DNA of 64,000 nucleotides, from positions 16,096,037 through 16,160,036 of the forward strand of contig BSYO01000004.1 of assembly GCA_033239525.1 (NCBI GenBank), in the 5' to 3' direction. Below the pieces are notes generated by a model. The model had not been told where the DNA came from. It saw nothing but the letters and a program-made list of their open reading frames with translations, and searched no databases. The DNA is from Nepenthes gracilis (taxonomy: Eukaryota > Streptophyta > Magnoliopsida > Caryophyllales > Nepenthaceae). Both the position numbers and the translations under genes were made by a program. Shown in pieces: positions 11,017 to 22,424 of the stretch; position 1 is the stretch's first letter; every line of letters begins with the position of its first letter.

Positions 11017-12643
11017 TTGCCCCTCTCCCCCCCTCTTATTCACTCTTCTCCTATCCGTTCATCTTCTCCCTTAGCCTCACTTGTTAGGGTTTCTGGTGCT
11101 CTGTCTTTGGGACCCGAGGCTTCTAAAGAGTTTAGGCCCGCGGGTGCGAACTGCCCCGTCGTTTCTGTTGTTGTGCCCCCCCGATTGAGGCCGTCTCCCC
11201 CTCTGTTGGTGCAAATTGTTGTTCCGGCCCTACGTCGAACCTGATTCAAGCTCCGTTGGCATCGACCAAGAAGACGGGTTCCCTGCTCTCGATGTCGTGG
11301 GCCTCTATTGTCTGCAAGGACTCCATGGAAGTAGGTACACAACTTAAATTCTTCCCTCCCAATGGCTCAGTCATTGAACTCTTTCCCCCTGCTGAGGTTA
11401 TTCAGCAGGGCGAAATTATGTGGAAAACTTCCCTAGTGGGTTATTTCTATGAATCCCCCCTAAATTTCTTCGTGGTCAATCATATTGCCCGAAAGATTTG
11501 GGCTAAGTTCAGGATATCCCATGTTGCAGAAATGAAAAATGATTTCTTTCTATTTTGATTTGCAAATGAACTGCAGATGCAAGAGTGTCTAAACTATGGG
11601 CCTTGGAATTTTGTTGGACGTCCTTTCTTCTTAAAGAAATGGACTCCGGACCTGGTCCTCTCCAAGGAGGACCACATGACTTTTCCTATTTGGATTCACC
11701 TAAAGGAGGTTCCGGTCTAATTCTAGACCCCTCTCGGGGCTAAGCTGGATTGTCAGTGCCATTGGGAAACCCCTCCAGATGGATCCCGCTAGCGCCAGAA
11801 GGGACCGTCTATGAGTTGCGCGTATTTGTGTTGAAGTCAAGGCCGCATCCTTTTTGCTTGAGAAAATCAGGGTAAATTTTGGGAGTCACCCGGGGGTTTC
11901 CTTGGGGTTCGATGTGACGGTTGAATATCCTTGGAAACCAGGTCAAAGTAACTCTGGTCTGAAAGGGGGGATCCTTAAGAATCAGAGCAAGATGCCCCCT
12001 AAAATCAAACCAACTATGCGCCAGTTCCCCTTGGCATCAGTTGGCAGGGATCGGGGTGGAAAAGGTCCATGGAGGGTTAAAAGCAAACCCGAATCTGCAG
12101 TTAAGTTTGCTGGATCTGTGCCGGAGTCCAACTCTTTTGCGCCCTTACAATGCTCTGAGGCAGACACCCCTTCAGGCATTGCTGATGGGAGTGAGAAAAC
12201 TGATGTTATTGAATCCGCTGAGCCAGACCTAGGCCCCTCTCTGGGTGGTGTGGAGGATGATATGAGGACCTTGACCCATTCTGATTTAGAGCGGGAGTCT
12301 CGGGGAGAGTCTCCCCTGAAAAATGATGTCGCTGGTCAAACTGGCAGTAGCAGAGTCCAGCAGCGTGCTTAATTGTGATCCCCCTTTACCTGAAGATGGC
12401 CAGTTGGTGGGGGTGCCTCCAGGTCCCTCCACCACTAGCAATCCTTCAGTTACTTGGAGTTCTCGTTTGACGGCTAGGCGTGTTCCAACCACTGAAATGA
12501 GGCTTGTAGTTCTAGCCATGCAGAGTGTCCCCCACCTGTCCTAGGTGAAAAGGACGTTGAAATGCCCTCGGGGAAAGCGCCAACGAAAAAAACAAAGGGG
12601 CCTAAGAAGAAAAAACCCCCTTCCCCTTTGCCCCATGATTAGC
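11017..12643 (+). pseudogene. LINE ORF1 (DUF4283, no zinc knuckle), decayed
   Basis: The conserved opening (TQLKFFPPNGSVIELFPPAEV then SLVGYFYESPLNF) runs in the frame 11256-11558. It ends at an in-frame TGA where related copies have the FLFRFDSE arginine. The same frame continues with GPWNFVGRPFFLKKW and FPIWIHLK before further stops and a shift near 11720. The late part is in another frame (11854-12372) with VTVEYPWKPG. No CCHC knuckle follows the YPWKP motif, unlike the zinc-knuckle subfamily. ORF1 ends with a Lys/Pro-rich tail and its TAG overlaps the ORF2 ATG (ATGATTAG at 12636-12643). Confidence 0.75.
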
Positions 12644-13623
12644 ATCGCCTGCTGAAAGGCCCGTGGAATTAATGGGGCAATCAAATCCCATGAAGTCAAA
12701 CCCTTTTGATATGGAAAAAGTTAATGAAGCTCCGTGTTACCCATCGCAATAAGATCCGGCATCATATTGGTAACGATGGTGACACCTTTCTCTGGCTTGA
12801 TTCTTGGCACCCGCTAGGTCCGCTTCATGAAAGATTTAATGAGAGAATCAGATGTATCACTGGCTTGCCTTTGGATGCTAAGGTCAAGGATATCATCAGG
12901 AGCGGAGAATGGAACTGACCAAACCCTTTTGATATGGAAGTAGATAGGATATTGAATAACATGCCTTCATATCTCCCTGATCCTGCTCGCAATGATGTGG
13001 TTGTTTGGACTGCCGATCGCAGTGGGATCTTCTCTTCAAAATCCACCTATGAGCTTTTCCGTGATCCGAAAGGAGTGGTGGAGCGGTTCAGCCTTGTCTG
13101 GGGCCCCATGTCAATCCCGGCTCACACATTTATTCTCTGGCTCGCGATCCGGCAGAGGCTTAGCACTTTCGATAGGATTGGCAATTACCTACACATTCCT
13201 GCGTTATGTATACTCTATTCCACTGGAAGGGAGTATCATGACCACCTTTTCTTTAATTGCCCTTTTTCCTCGTCTGTCTGGCGGCAAATGCGCCACAAAG
13301 CGGGGTATAGATGGCCTCACCCTAATTGGAATTCAAACATCCTATGGGCTGCTAAACGATGGAAGGGCAAAAATCTTAAAGTATACTCGTTCCGCCTCAC
13401 CCTTGCTGCTTCCGTCTATTTTATCTGGAGGGAGAGGAATCATCGTATGTTTAAGGATTCGAGGAATCTTAACATAACCCAAATGCTCACCCAGATTTCT
13501 GCGGCAGTCCGGGGGAAGATTGAGGCATCCCACAACGTCGTTACTGTGCAGGACAGGCAGATTTTGGAAAGGTGGAGCATTTCTAGTTCAAACTCACATT
13601 CGGAGGACTGGATATCCGTCTAA
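12636..13623 (+). pseudogene. LINE ORF2 remnant: first codons fused to zf-RVT C-terminus
   Basis: The ATG at 12636 opens MISIAC, then a stop, then the RGINGAIKSHEVK-like endonuclease start. At about 12697-12714 the text jumps to the C-terminal third (RHHIGNDGDTFLWLDSWHP). zf-RVT blocks follow: VVWTADRSGIFSSKS, IPAHTFILWLAIRQRL, DHLFFNCPFSSSVW and YFIWRERNHRMF. The frame 12934-13623 is open to its natural end. The sequence CAAACCCTTTTGATATGG occurs at the junction (12697) and again in its normal place (12920), suggesting template switching. No catalytic residues remain. Confidence 0.8.
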
Positions 13624-14085
13624 CAATTGGAGGTGTGTTGGTGTGTCTCATTTTTGGTCCTTGAGCGGCTGAAGATGTGCTGAGGTAGACTTTTCGAAAA
13701 CCCTAGAGAGAGATGCTCTCCCCTCTCTCTAGCTTCCCTGGCGGCTGAAGATATTTCCCTTGCTGCTGTTGGCCGCTTCGTCTGCCACTGCTGCCGGCGC
13801 CATGACCGCCCTCCTTGAATCCCTCCCTTCTCTTCCTGTCCTTCTTCTAGCGTTTGGAACTGGGTCTCTTTCTTCCTCCCTCATCTTCAATTGCGTCGCT
13901 CCTTTGATTTCATCCGCTTTGTTTTCATCTGAATCTCTTTTTTTTTTTTTTTGGAGAAAAATTTTACAAGTAATGGTTTATCTCCAAGTGTTTTTCCGAC
14001 TTGGGGATAAGCCATAGGCGCTAGGGCATGCCCCGAGCACAATGACAACGAATGAAACCAACAGACAAACAAAAATACTGGTAAT

Positions 14086-14104
14086 TACTTACCAAAAAAA
14101 AAAA
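14086..14104 (+). mobile_element. Micro-insertion of the terminal 8 nt plus A-run
   Basis: TACTTACC followed by A11, flanked by a short GTAAT repeat (14081-14085 and 14105-14109). The related element at about 51180 has an uninterrupted GGTAATCATGC at the same place, which supports insertion. It is weaker than the two cases with long TSDs because the duplication is only 5 bp. Confidence 0.6.
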
Positions 14105-14213
14105 GTAATCACTCAACACAATCAAAACGCTCCAACATCAGTAGAGCAATTCCTAAACAAAACATGCCAATCCATGGGCAGTACCAAATTTGGCAACAGG
14201 AAGAGAACTAGTC

Positions 14214-14684
14214 TTTTTTTTTTTTTGGTAAGTAAGTATTTTAGATTAATGGGAGAAAAATAGTACAAAAAATATGTTTATCTCCAAGTATTTTGACTTG
14301 AAGATAAAATATAAGACGTTAGGGCATACCCCGAGCAGACAGTACATCTGAATATACAAAATGGCCTCTAGGAGAACAACGTTTACCGAAAACGACAAAA
14401 TATGACTTTTCCATCATAAACAAAACTGAACACAGCATGCATTAGCTGACACACATAATCGGCTTCTTACAGTGGCACGGCAAGGCACTTTGCACATGAG
14501 ACAGCAGAATGCTCCAGCTCTGAGACCAACAGCACCATCTTCGGCTGTTGAACATAGCAGCAACAACACAAAAGAATCCTTAACTCCAAGGCTCCAACCT
14601 CATCAAGCAGAATAGCCCAATACCAATGCAATTTGCATATTAGTCATGATGCAATTTTCTTCCTTTTTTTTTTCTTTCTTTTGA
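14214..14684 (-). mobile_element. 471-bp 5'-truncated non-autonomous element
   Basis: Perfect 16-bp TSD (AGGAAGAGAACTAGTC) at 14198-14213 and 14685-14700. It starts with a T-run and GGTAAGTAAG, then has the terminal stem-loop (about 14272-14306), the CCCCGAGCA block and a short antisense-TGCTG body. It ends in a T-rich stretch near 14670, the A-rich start of the 3'UTR in element sense. No coding. Confidence 0.9.
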
Positions 14685-16529
14685 AGGAAGAGAACTAGTC
14701 ACCCACTGCTTCAGCATCAACGCCAGAATGGAACTTCGTGCCAGCCATGGGCCGTCCCTGCTTCCACATGGTGAATCAACATCGGAAAACCAGCTGCAAC
14801 ATCAAACAACAGCACCAAAGGGGATCTGCTCCCCCTGCAACTCCAACCTCAGAAGCAATTCCAAGGCATCAATGTAAACCTCCCCACACATTAAAACACA
14901 AGAGATGCCCTCCTGGTCTCAGAATTCACCCTGTGCAATATCATCCATCTGCAGCTCTACATCACACAGCATCTTCAGCAAAGGCAGCTTCAGCAACTCT
15001 ACATCACCCTTCAGCAGTGAATCATGATGTTGCCAGCAACCAGCAAATCATCACAAGCAGCTCAGAAGCATTATTAGACACTGCAATTCTCGGTCCTCCA
15101 GAGAGTACACCTAAGCTTCAGCAGAATACAAGGCTAAAAACCTGCACTCCAAATGAGCCTACAGCCACACCAATACTCCTCAACCCAAATAGCCAACAGC
15201 ATTGATCAACAAACCAGACCAACATCAAAATAGTCCAGCACTACATACTGAGCCAGCAGTAAGGTGACTCACGTCATCAGAAAACCACAGCAAATCCCCA
15301 TTTCAAACTGCGCTGATTAATGCATCAGCAGGAGAGCCTACAAATGCATCAGCAAAAGTACACCAAAGAGCTGCACAAACATATACTAATGATCTGCATT
15401 CCCTCGAGCTGCTGCACATCAGCGACAGCAGCAAATTCAGAGGCAGTGACCTAATGACAGTCAATGCAACAACATTTTCCTACTATTAACAGCAAGAGCA
15501 GCAACAAGCAGACTCCTGGTCAACTGCAACAGGGACAAAAGAGTCCACCAGGAACAGCTGTTCAACAGCAAAGTCTAGTATCAAAACTGCACGGCAACGC
15601 CACCTTCAGGAGCAACTGCTCACCTTCATGCAATAAACCATCAGCAGCTGCCCTTTCATCACAGCACACGGGATCCGCACCATTCCACCATCAGATACGG
15701 AAATTGGCAACAAAAGAATTCAAGTCTCCACCTGCTTCAGCATCACTGCCAAAAGGGATCTTCATGCCAGCCGTGGGCCTTTTCAGCCCCACTATGTGAA
15801 ACAAAAGGCAGCAAACCTCCAGCATATTCAGCATGCCAAAAGAGATGTACACTCCAGCTTACAACCTGCCATGAAAGGCAAAATGATATTACATGCAAAA
15901 TCAAGCAGCAGCTGCCAAATCATCTCAGCAGACAGTAATTCGCATCCTTCCTCCAACAGCTCATACGAACCATATGAAAGCAGTAGCCATGCCCAATGTT
16001 CCAAACCGAGACATAAGATGCTGCATGAGTAGACACTTGCAAGTGCTTCCATTCATCCTTCAACAGCCACCGACAGCATCATAGATCAACACAGGGGGAT
16101 CAATACCTTGTGATAAACAAGGAGCACCACGGGATCAGCAACATATGTTGGCAACACATCCACCAAATCCAAAGCGGTGGCAGAGGCAAATACAACAGCA
16201 GGTACAGCATTACCCCAGCCCACTACAATAGCAGATCAACTCCAACCACCAACCTGTCCGGGTCACACCAATGGTGAAGGGACAAATCCATAAGTTATCT
16301 GCTAAGAAGGATAAATTCCTCTTCGAGTAACTCAGCCAGTAGACCAGCAACAGCAAACAAAATATGACAGCAAACCCCTTAACAAACCAATGGGACCAAG
16401 GTTCATCATGCATGAAGAGACAAAAGAGATTATGGAGAAGCTATGGCCAACAGCATACACCCTAAAGGAGCCCCGTTCCATTGGCCAATCCATAAGCAGC
16501 TTTTATTTACATCCGAAGAGACACCATCA

Positions 16530-16800
16530 AAGGGCCAAAGCTCCCGGGGAAGCCTTGGGTTTTTTGGGTTTTTTCTTTTTCCGTGATTTTGAAGGCGTCC
16601 AAGCTTCACGCTCCAGGGCCAACGCCTCATTGACGCTTAAAAATTTCTCAGTGGAGTAAACAATGGTCCGACCCACTGAAATTTCAGCAAACGACACACC
16701 GGGTTTTACAGATTCGGAACCCACATGCTTGAATGAATCCAAGCCATACTTTTTTGTTATACGTCGAATAGAGATAGGAGTACACTCACTATCTGTATCA
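16530..16800 (-). pseudogene. LINE ORF1 C-terminal fragment, basic tail
   Basis: Minus frame 16808-16527 reads SIRRITKKYG, a conserved late-ORF1 motif. It ends in a Lys-rich tail (SRKKKKPKKPKASPG). The N-terminal domain is missing because reverse transcription stopped here at the 5' end of the insertion. A copy with the same text but further 5' sequence lies at 43271-43549. No ORF2 follows; the 3'UTR begins at once. Confidence 0.75.
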
Positions 16801-17017
16801 GTTTTCATCTGAATCTCACCCCTGTTTTTTTCTTTTTCAATCTTTTGTGCCTGGATTCCGTCGGCGAGCGTCGTTAAGCCCTCTTTTGTTCATCTTCCCA
16901 TCCCCTAGATCCATCCGCCTTCGATTTCCATTCAAATCTACTTGCTCTTTATTGGTCCGTTTGAAAATTTTCTTCTTTTTCCAAATTTTGGTTTCGTCAC
17001 CATTGTAGCCCGCTGCT

Positions 17018-18584
17018 TTGATGGGTTCTGAAGCGTTGGCAACGATGGGTCAGAATCTTCCGGAACGTGATTTTCCATGTTTACAAACCATCAAGAAGGT
17101 GTCTTTTAAGGTTAACTCTAGCGTTCGAGATTCTAGGGTATGCGCTGGTTTCTCCAGTTCCCCTGTCACCCCTGTTTTTCAATCTGATTATTGCAAGGGA
17201 TTGGTGGGAGCGCACCATTCTGTAACCCATGAGATCTCATCGATTGATTCATCTGATGCTTCGTTATTTCCAATATTGGAGTCGGAGCAGAATTTTATGA
17301 CAAATTCTGTTGGGATTTCGGCATCCTCTCATTTGTGTTGTGAAGGATTGAATCCTGCCGATATTGGGTGCCACCGGGATTCGGCTACTTACGACCCTGA
17401 TGCTGTGGTTCACGCTGGCAATTTGGAAATGAAGGACTTGGGGCCAGACACAGATCGTGCCTGTGTTAACAGGCAAGGAATCCAATATGGTGGTTCTAGC
17501 CAGCATCATGAGCACGGTGACCATGCGGTTACTTTTTTTTTTTTTTGGTAAGTAAGTAACCATGCGGTTACTCCCTTGGCCTCAAGTTGGGATGAACCAT
17601 CAATCTCCTCACAGAAATTTGAGTAATGTTCCCAGATCTGATGCTCAATTGGGGTTATCTGTGCAGCATGGTGACGATCATAAGGTCATCACGTGGGCTT
17701 CGGTGGTGACAAAGAACGCTCTTGGAGGTAAGTCTCTACTAAAATATTATCCTCCAAATTATTCTGTTGTAGAGAATCTTATTTTGTCACCCCCGGATGA
17801 GGTTAGACACCAAGGTGAGGAGATATGGGGATCCACTTTGGTTGGTTATTGTGTCGGGAACCCCATTCATTACAATGACGTTAATAATATCACTAGGAAA
17901 ATTTGGGCTCGTTTTGAACTACAACATGTGGCCGGGAATGATTTGGGGTTTTTCTTTTTCCGATTCTCTTCTACCCAAATGATGGAAAAATGTCTTAATA
18001 GTGGCCCTTGGTCTATTGCTGGCCATCCTTTTTTTCTGAAGAAATGGATACCGGGGATGTTGTTGTCCAGAGAGGAGCACAAATCCTTCCCCAACCGGAT
18101 GATAATGACTGGGGTTCCTGTTGATCTATGGACTCCTCTTGGATTGAGCTGGCTTGCTAGCGCTGTAGGGAAGCCCATTCGGTTTGATCCTGTCACTGAA
18201 CGGCTTGAAAGAATGGGTTTTGCTAGGGTATGTGTTGAAGTAGGGGTTGATGCTCACTTACCTGAATCTGTGAAAGTCCGTTCCGGATGCCCTGATGAGC
18301 ACTCGGACAATCCATTCGTTGAGATTAAGTTTGATTACCAATGGAGACATCTAAAGAAAGTGGGTCCCAAAGGACGTGGGAAATCATCATAATACGGTTC
18401 GGTATACACCAGCCTTGAATACTTCCCCTAGCAACAAGAGTGGTACTGCCAATGGTTTTTTTTCTTCCGGAGAGTCAGACCATAAGAAATTGGATACTTC
18501 CAATTCCTTTACAGTCCTTCACGGGTTAGATCAGGTTGAACCTCTTTATGGTGAAAAATACTCTCCGAATAATTTGGAGGAGGC
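17018..18584 (+). pseudogene. LINE ORF1 (DUF4283), interrupted by a micro-insertion
   Basis: The N-terminal low-complexity part lies in the frame 17018-17551. The DUF4283 domain is in another frame, 17562-18392: SLLKYYPPNYSVVENL, STLVGYCVGNPIHY, KIWARFELQHVAGND, FFFRFSSTQMMEKCL, GPWSIAGHPFFLKKW and GLSWLASAVGKPIRFD. The C-terminal linker shifts again after 18392. The insertion at 17534-17558 plus its duplicated target adds 39 bp, which does not shift the frame but brings an in-frame TAA. A separate frame change follows it. Confidence 0.78.
17534..17558 (-). mobile_element. Micro-insertion: T13 plus GGTAAGTAAGTA only
   Basis: A 25-bp insertion made solely of the extreme 3' terminus of the family in antisense orientation. 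It is flanked by a 14-bp TSD (ACCATGCGGTTACT) at 17520-17533 and 17559-17572. Only 12 non-A nucleotides of the donor were copied. It lies inside LINE ORF1. Confidence 0.88.
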
Positions 18585-21500
18585 TTTTTTTTTGATAAGT
18601 AAGAATTTTGGATTAATGGGAGAAAAAATTATACAGACTATGCAATAAATCTAAGTGTTTTGACTTGAAGATAATGCATAAAGCGCTAGGGCATTCCCCG
18701 ACCAGATAGTACAACAAAATGCACACGAAAACATTGGCACACAACACAAGTTCTAACAACCAGTGAGCATCACGTCCAAAAAACAAAAAATCAGCACAGC
18801 AGTTGGCGCTCAGCGCTTCCAGCGGGCATCAGCATGGCATCTCTCACCACTGCAGCACAGCCCCATCCGCAGCCATTCGACAGGTGATTTACCCAAAACA
18901 GCGGAGGTAGCATCCCGAGACCGAGCTCCATCAGTTACTGCACACAGGCCATAAGGCATCCAGCAGCAGCTTGGTTGGAGCAACATTGAGAACAAAATCC
19001 ACCCACCCAACTAAGTAGAGGACCATGAGCGAGCAATGGATACATCTCAGCCATCCCTTGTTCAACCACAAATACAGAGAACTGCATAAACCATCAACAA
19101 GAAAAACTGCAGTAAAACTGCAGTTCCAAAAACCCCTACTCTGCAATCCAAGGCATTACCGAATAATTGCAACATAAGAAGACTAGTCATCCACTGCTTC
19201 AGCATCAGCTCACAATAGCAGGATGCAGCCGAAAGAAAGAATAACCGGTTCAGCACCAGTTATTCCATCAACTCCTTTTTTTTTTTTTTGGTAAGTAAGT
19301 ATTTTGGATTAAAGGGAGAAAGAATTACAAATTCGATGTTTTATCGCCAAGTAAATTGACTTGGGGATAAAACATAACCGGCTGGGGCATACCCCGAGCA
19401 ACAAGTACATCCAAAGGTACAAAACAGCCTCTAGGAGGCAACGTTCAAAAAAAATCAACAGAAGTTGAAAAATATAACATCATAACCCAGAGGGAAAGCG
19501 CCGCTTTCCAACCCCTGCTACCAAAATGCAAAAAACCAGATCTGAAATTTCAAAAAGATAACAGCTCCAGCAACCACAAAGGAGCCGGGACATACTAAAT
19601 TAGCAAGCACCAGCACGTCCGGGCAGCAGAGCCAAGAAACAACCCCATCCCAGCCAATTTACAGCTAGTATTGATGCTGTTTTGCATCGGTTCCAGCAAG
19701 ACCGAGGGTTGCCCCAGGATTACCATAGCCCCCAACACCAGCAGATGGCCCCAACTGCAACGTCTGGTTTCAGCAAACAGCAAACAGCAGTCCAGAAAAC
19801 TTCAGTGCTCACCCGACAGCAATAAGAATAATAGGCAATCTCATCATTCTTCAGCAGCACAGCCCCATAGGACAGCAAGGATGCAAGGAACCAAGAGTTG
19901 CGGCTCCTTCAACATCTTGTTAATGCAGGCAGGCCAACTGAATTTAGCATCACAACCACCCCCGCCAAAAATGACAGCCAAACCAGCAAAACCCCATCAG
20001 CCAAGATCAAACCCCTCACTCCACAAGGAGAGTGCCAAAATAGCAGCATTGAAATTGCGTCAATCAACTCCATCAAGGCCATTGACAGAAAATCAGTAGC
20101 ATCAATTGCACTAATAGTGCATCAAAAGAATCCGCATGACATTCACACCGGTCCCTACTGTCAACAGCAGAAACCAGCATAAATAGAAGCATCAGATGAA
20201 AATAGACAAAATATGCACCATGGATAAGAAAACATCACAGCCGCCAAACCGATTTCATCATAACCAGCTCCTACATAATCCACACAGCAGCTGTATTAAG
20301 AGCCACTGTAAGAACAGAACAGCTTCAGCAATAGGCCTTAGCCCATCAGCAATAGAGTGCCACCAGCAAGATCAGCCATTCCAGCATCCACATCCAAGAG
20401 TCAACCAGGAACCATCGCCAGCTGCAATCAGCTGTAGGCAACCACAACGGTGCACCAAATCAGAGGCAAAACCTACAGCAACCAAATTGAGAGAGCTTCA
20501 AATCCAGAGGCAGCAGCAGCAGGGCCACTACACATTGCAGATTCTAGCATCATCCGGCCAGCAACCAAGGACATCTACCCCAACGCCATCACCAAAACAG
20601 CAGCTTCCACGGGAACCCAGTATTAGCAGCCAATGCAAGAGCATGGTACCAGCCCAGCTTCAACCACCAGCGGAATGAAGACAGCAACCCATCCCTCCTC
20701 CAGCAAGCATCAATCAGCATTCCAGCAACCTTTCGAGCACCAGCATCTCAATATATGGACGCAGCAAAGACACAAACAAACAGAACCCTCAATACAACAC
20801 CAAAACATCCGCATCCAGCCAGCAGTGCCTCCCTCAGCCAGAGCAAAAAAACAGGATCCAAGCTCCTCACCACATCAGACAACTAACAACTACAGTACAC
20901 ATCCCAGTGACAACCGGTGTTCCAGACAGCCTGCGAAAGCAACACCACGAAATGGCAACTGCCGGCAAACAACCAATTCCACCAGCTGCATCCGTAGAAC
21001 CAATGGAGTCAAGAACCTCGAGCATGCTAATAGTCTGTAGCACCCCCAACCCATTTAGTCAGCAGGGCTACTCCAGCATACACCCACAAATCCTATAATG
21101 CCTCCAGCAGCAAAGCTGATTAAAAACCAGCACAACACCCTCGGCAGAAATAGTAGATCAGAAGATATAGCATTAAAACCAACAACCCAATATTCACAAC
21201 GTCAGAAGCGCGCAAAGCCACCTACCACCTCTACATGTACACAAGGCACACCAGCACACCATGACAAACTCAAGGATACAGGACTTGCACCCCCCATTTA
21301 ACATCAGAGCTGACTAGCGGGGGATCACTACAAACCATCAAATAGCGATCACCACCAACAGCACCCCTTCATCTATTTCTGCACCACATACATCAAACTC
21401 GCAAACCTCACAGAGCTCAAAAAGAAGGGCAGACGATGCACAATCGGGTTGGTAAGCAGACTAGATCATCAAAACATCAGCCAGCAACAACATATTCTAC

Positions 21501-21943
21501 CCATCACAGGAACCAGCTACATGCCACCCTGTTAGATTCTATTCCATTTTACACAGCAACCTCCAGGCAGTAGCAAGCTCTTAAACATGCTGGAGGTAAA
21601 GGCTGGCGTCATCCAAGACCCACATAATGACGCAGCCTGCAAAACAGAACCATCCAGAGCGCCAGCAGCAGATAAACCAAATCCATTAAATAATAATTAT
21701 TATTATTTTTTAAAAAAATACAACCAAAGCTCCCAAGGAGGGAGCAGAAACCGAACGAATCAAAACTCAACAAGGAAAACATCAACCAGTAGGTTCAGAA
21801 CCGAACGGAAGAGCAGCGAGGAGCCACACCCGGCAAGGCACCATCAGAAGATCACCACGGTGCAGATACTCCAACAGCACAACCCTCAAGGCCAACAAAA
21901 GGGCCAGCATCCAACACTAGAGAAAAGGAAACAATTTTTTTTT

Positions 21944-22424
21944 TTATAAGTTCCATCGTCTAACCAGCAAACGGTTAGGGCGACCATCAACAGGCAAGGA
22001 GGTCTTCAGTTTGTCCCGAACAACGTTTGATATTTGGGAGCAGATCTGGGAAGCATTCTGGTGGAAGGATTTCTCGAAAATACGATTGTTACGTTCTCTC
22101 CAAATAAAATAAACGGTGGCCGCAAGAGAAAGGCGCTTGGAGAGGGCAATGAGATTCTTACCTTTCCACCTGTGGGCAGCCCATTCAACATTATGGAACC
22201 AATTTGGGTAAGGCCACTGAATGCCAGCAATCCGTTGGATAGAAGTCCACACGGAGGAGGAGAACGGGCAAGAGAAAAAAAGATGGTCATGGTTTTCAGT
22301 GTCCGAATCACAAAGAGAGCAAGTGGGGGATAGGTTGGGATCACCATGAACACGGTCGGAGGTATTAAGCCGGCCTTTGCCAACCAAAGGGTGAAGGCGT
22401 GGGCAGGAATATTGAAAAACTGTG
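21944..22424 (-). pseudogene. LINE ORF2 C-terminal (zf-RVT) fragment in chimera
   Basis: Starts abruptly in the NIPAHAFTLWLA block and continues RLNTSDRVHG, LCDSDTENHDHLFFSCPFSSSVW, WPYPNW, YFIWRERNNRIFEKS and a C-terminus ending RRW. One frame change occurs near 22370. The missing N-terminal two-thirds was never copied: the text before it is the SINE head, not more ORF2. Confidence 0.8.

Larger units (their letters stand above)
10780..13650 (+). mobile_element. Internally deleted LINE: ORF1 plus ORF2 C-terminus
   Basis: Begins with the 5'UTR hairpin at 10825-10853 (CTAGTGAGAGAAGCTCTC), TTTCAAATTTCAAA and the GGCGCCATGGGCGCC core at about 10912. Decayed ORF1 follows, then the first 20 or so codons of ORF2, an internal junction, and the zf-RVT C-terminus ending at 13623. 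About 3 kb of endonuclease/RT coding is missing compared with the copy at 29306. No terminal tail is visible before the next 5'UTR hairpin near 13703, so the 3' end is truncated or overwritten. Confidence 0.8.
13938..16800 (-). mobile_element. 2.9-kb minus element ending in ORF1 fragment, with nested insertions
   Basis: Perfect 17-bp TSD (GTTTTCATCTGAATCTC) at 13921-13937 and 16801-16817. It reads on minus: a truncated ORF1 C-terminus (16800-16530), then a TGCTG-rich 3'UTR, then the terminal stem-loop. The stem is 17 bp with two non-paired positions (13973-13989 with 13999-14015, loop of the CGGAAAAAC class). It holds a 471-bp element (14214-14684) and a 19-bp micro-insertion (14086-14104). 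It shares its 5' half (16030-16800) with the old element at 18585-43660, copied at 43018-43549. Confidence 0.85.
13690..18584 (+). mobile_element. LINE with ORF1 (plus), split by a 2.9-kb nest
   Basis: The 5'UTR hairpin CTAGAGAGAGATGCTCTC sits at 13703-13732 and the GGCGCCATG core at about 13796. The 5'UTR is interrupted at 13938-16800 and resumes at 16818. ORF1 then runs from about 17018 to 18584, where another minus-strand element begins with its T-run. No ORF2 is seen. The 3' part is lost or displaced beyond the chain of insertions. Confidence 0.75.

Noticed and set aside
17534..17558. Genuine intron donor of a host gene (GGTAAGTAAG)
   Set aside because: The motif is the reverse complement of the retrotransposon terminus, is bracketed by a TSD, and no matching acceptor or host exon is present.
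19671..21300. Gln/Pro/Ser-rich open frames of 90-160 codons on the plus strand
   Set aside because: They are antisense readings of the TGCTG-biased 3'UTR, which lacks many stop codons by composition. No domain, and similar frames recur in every such region.
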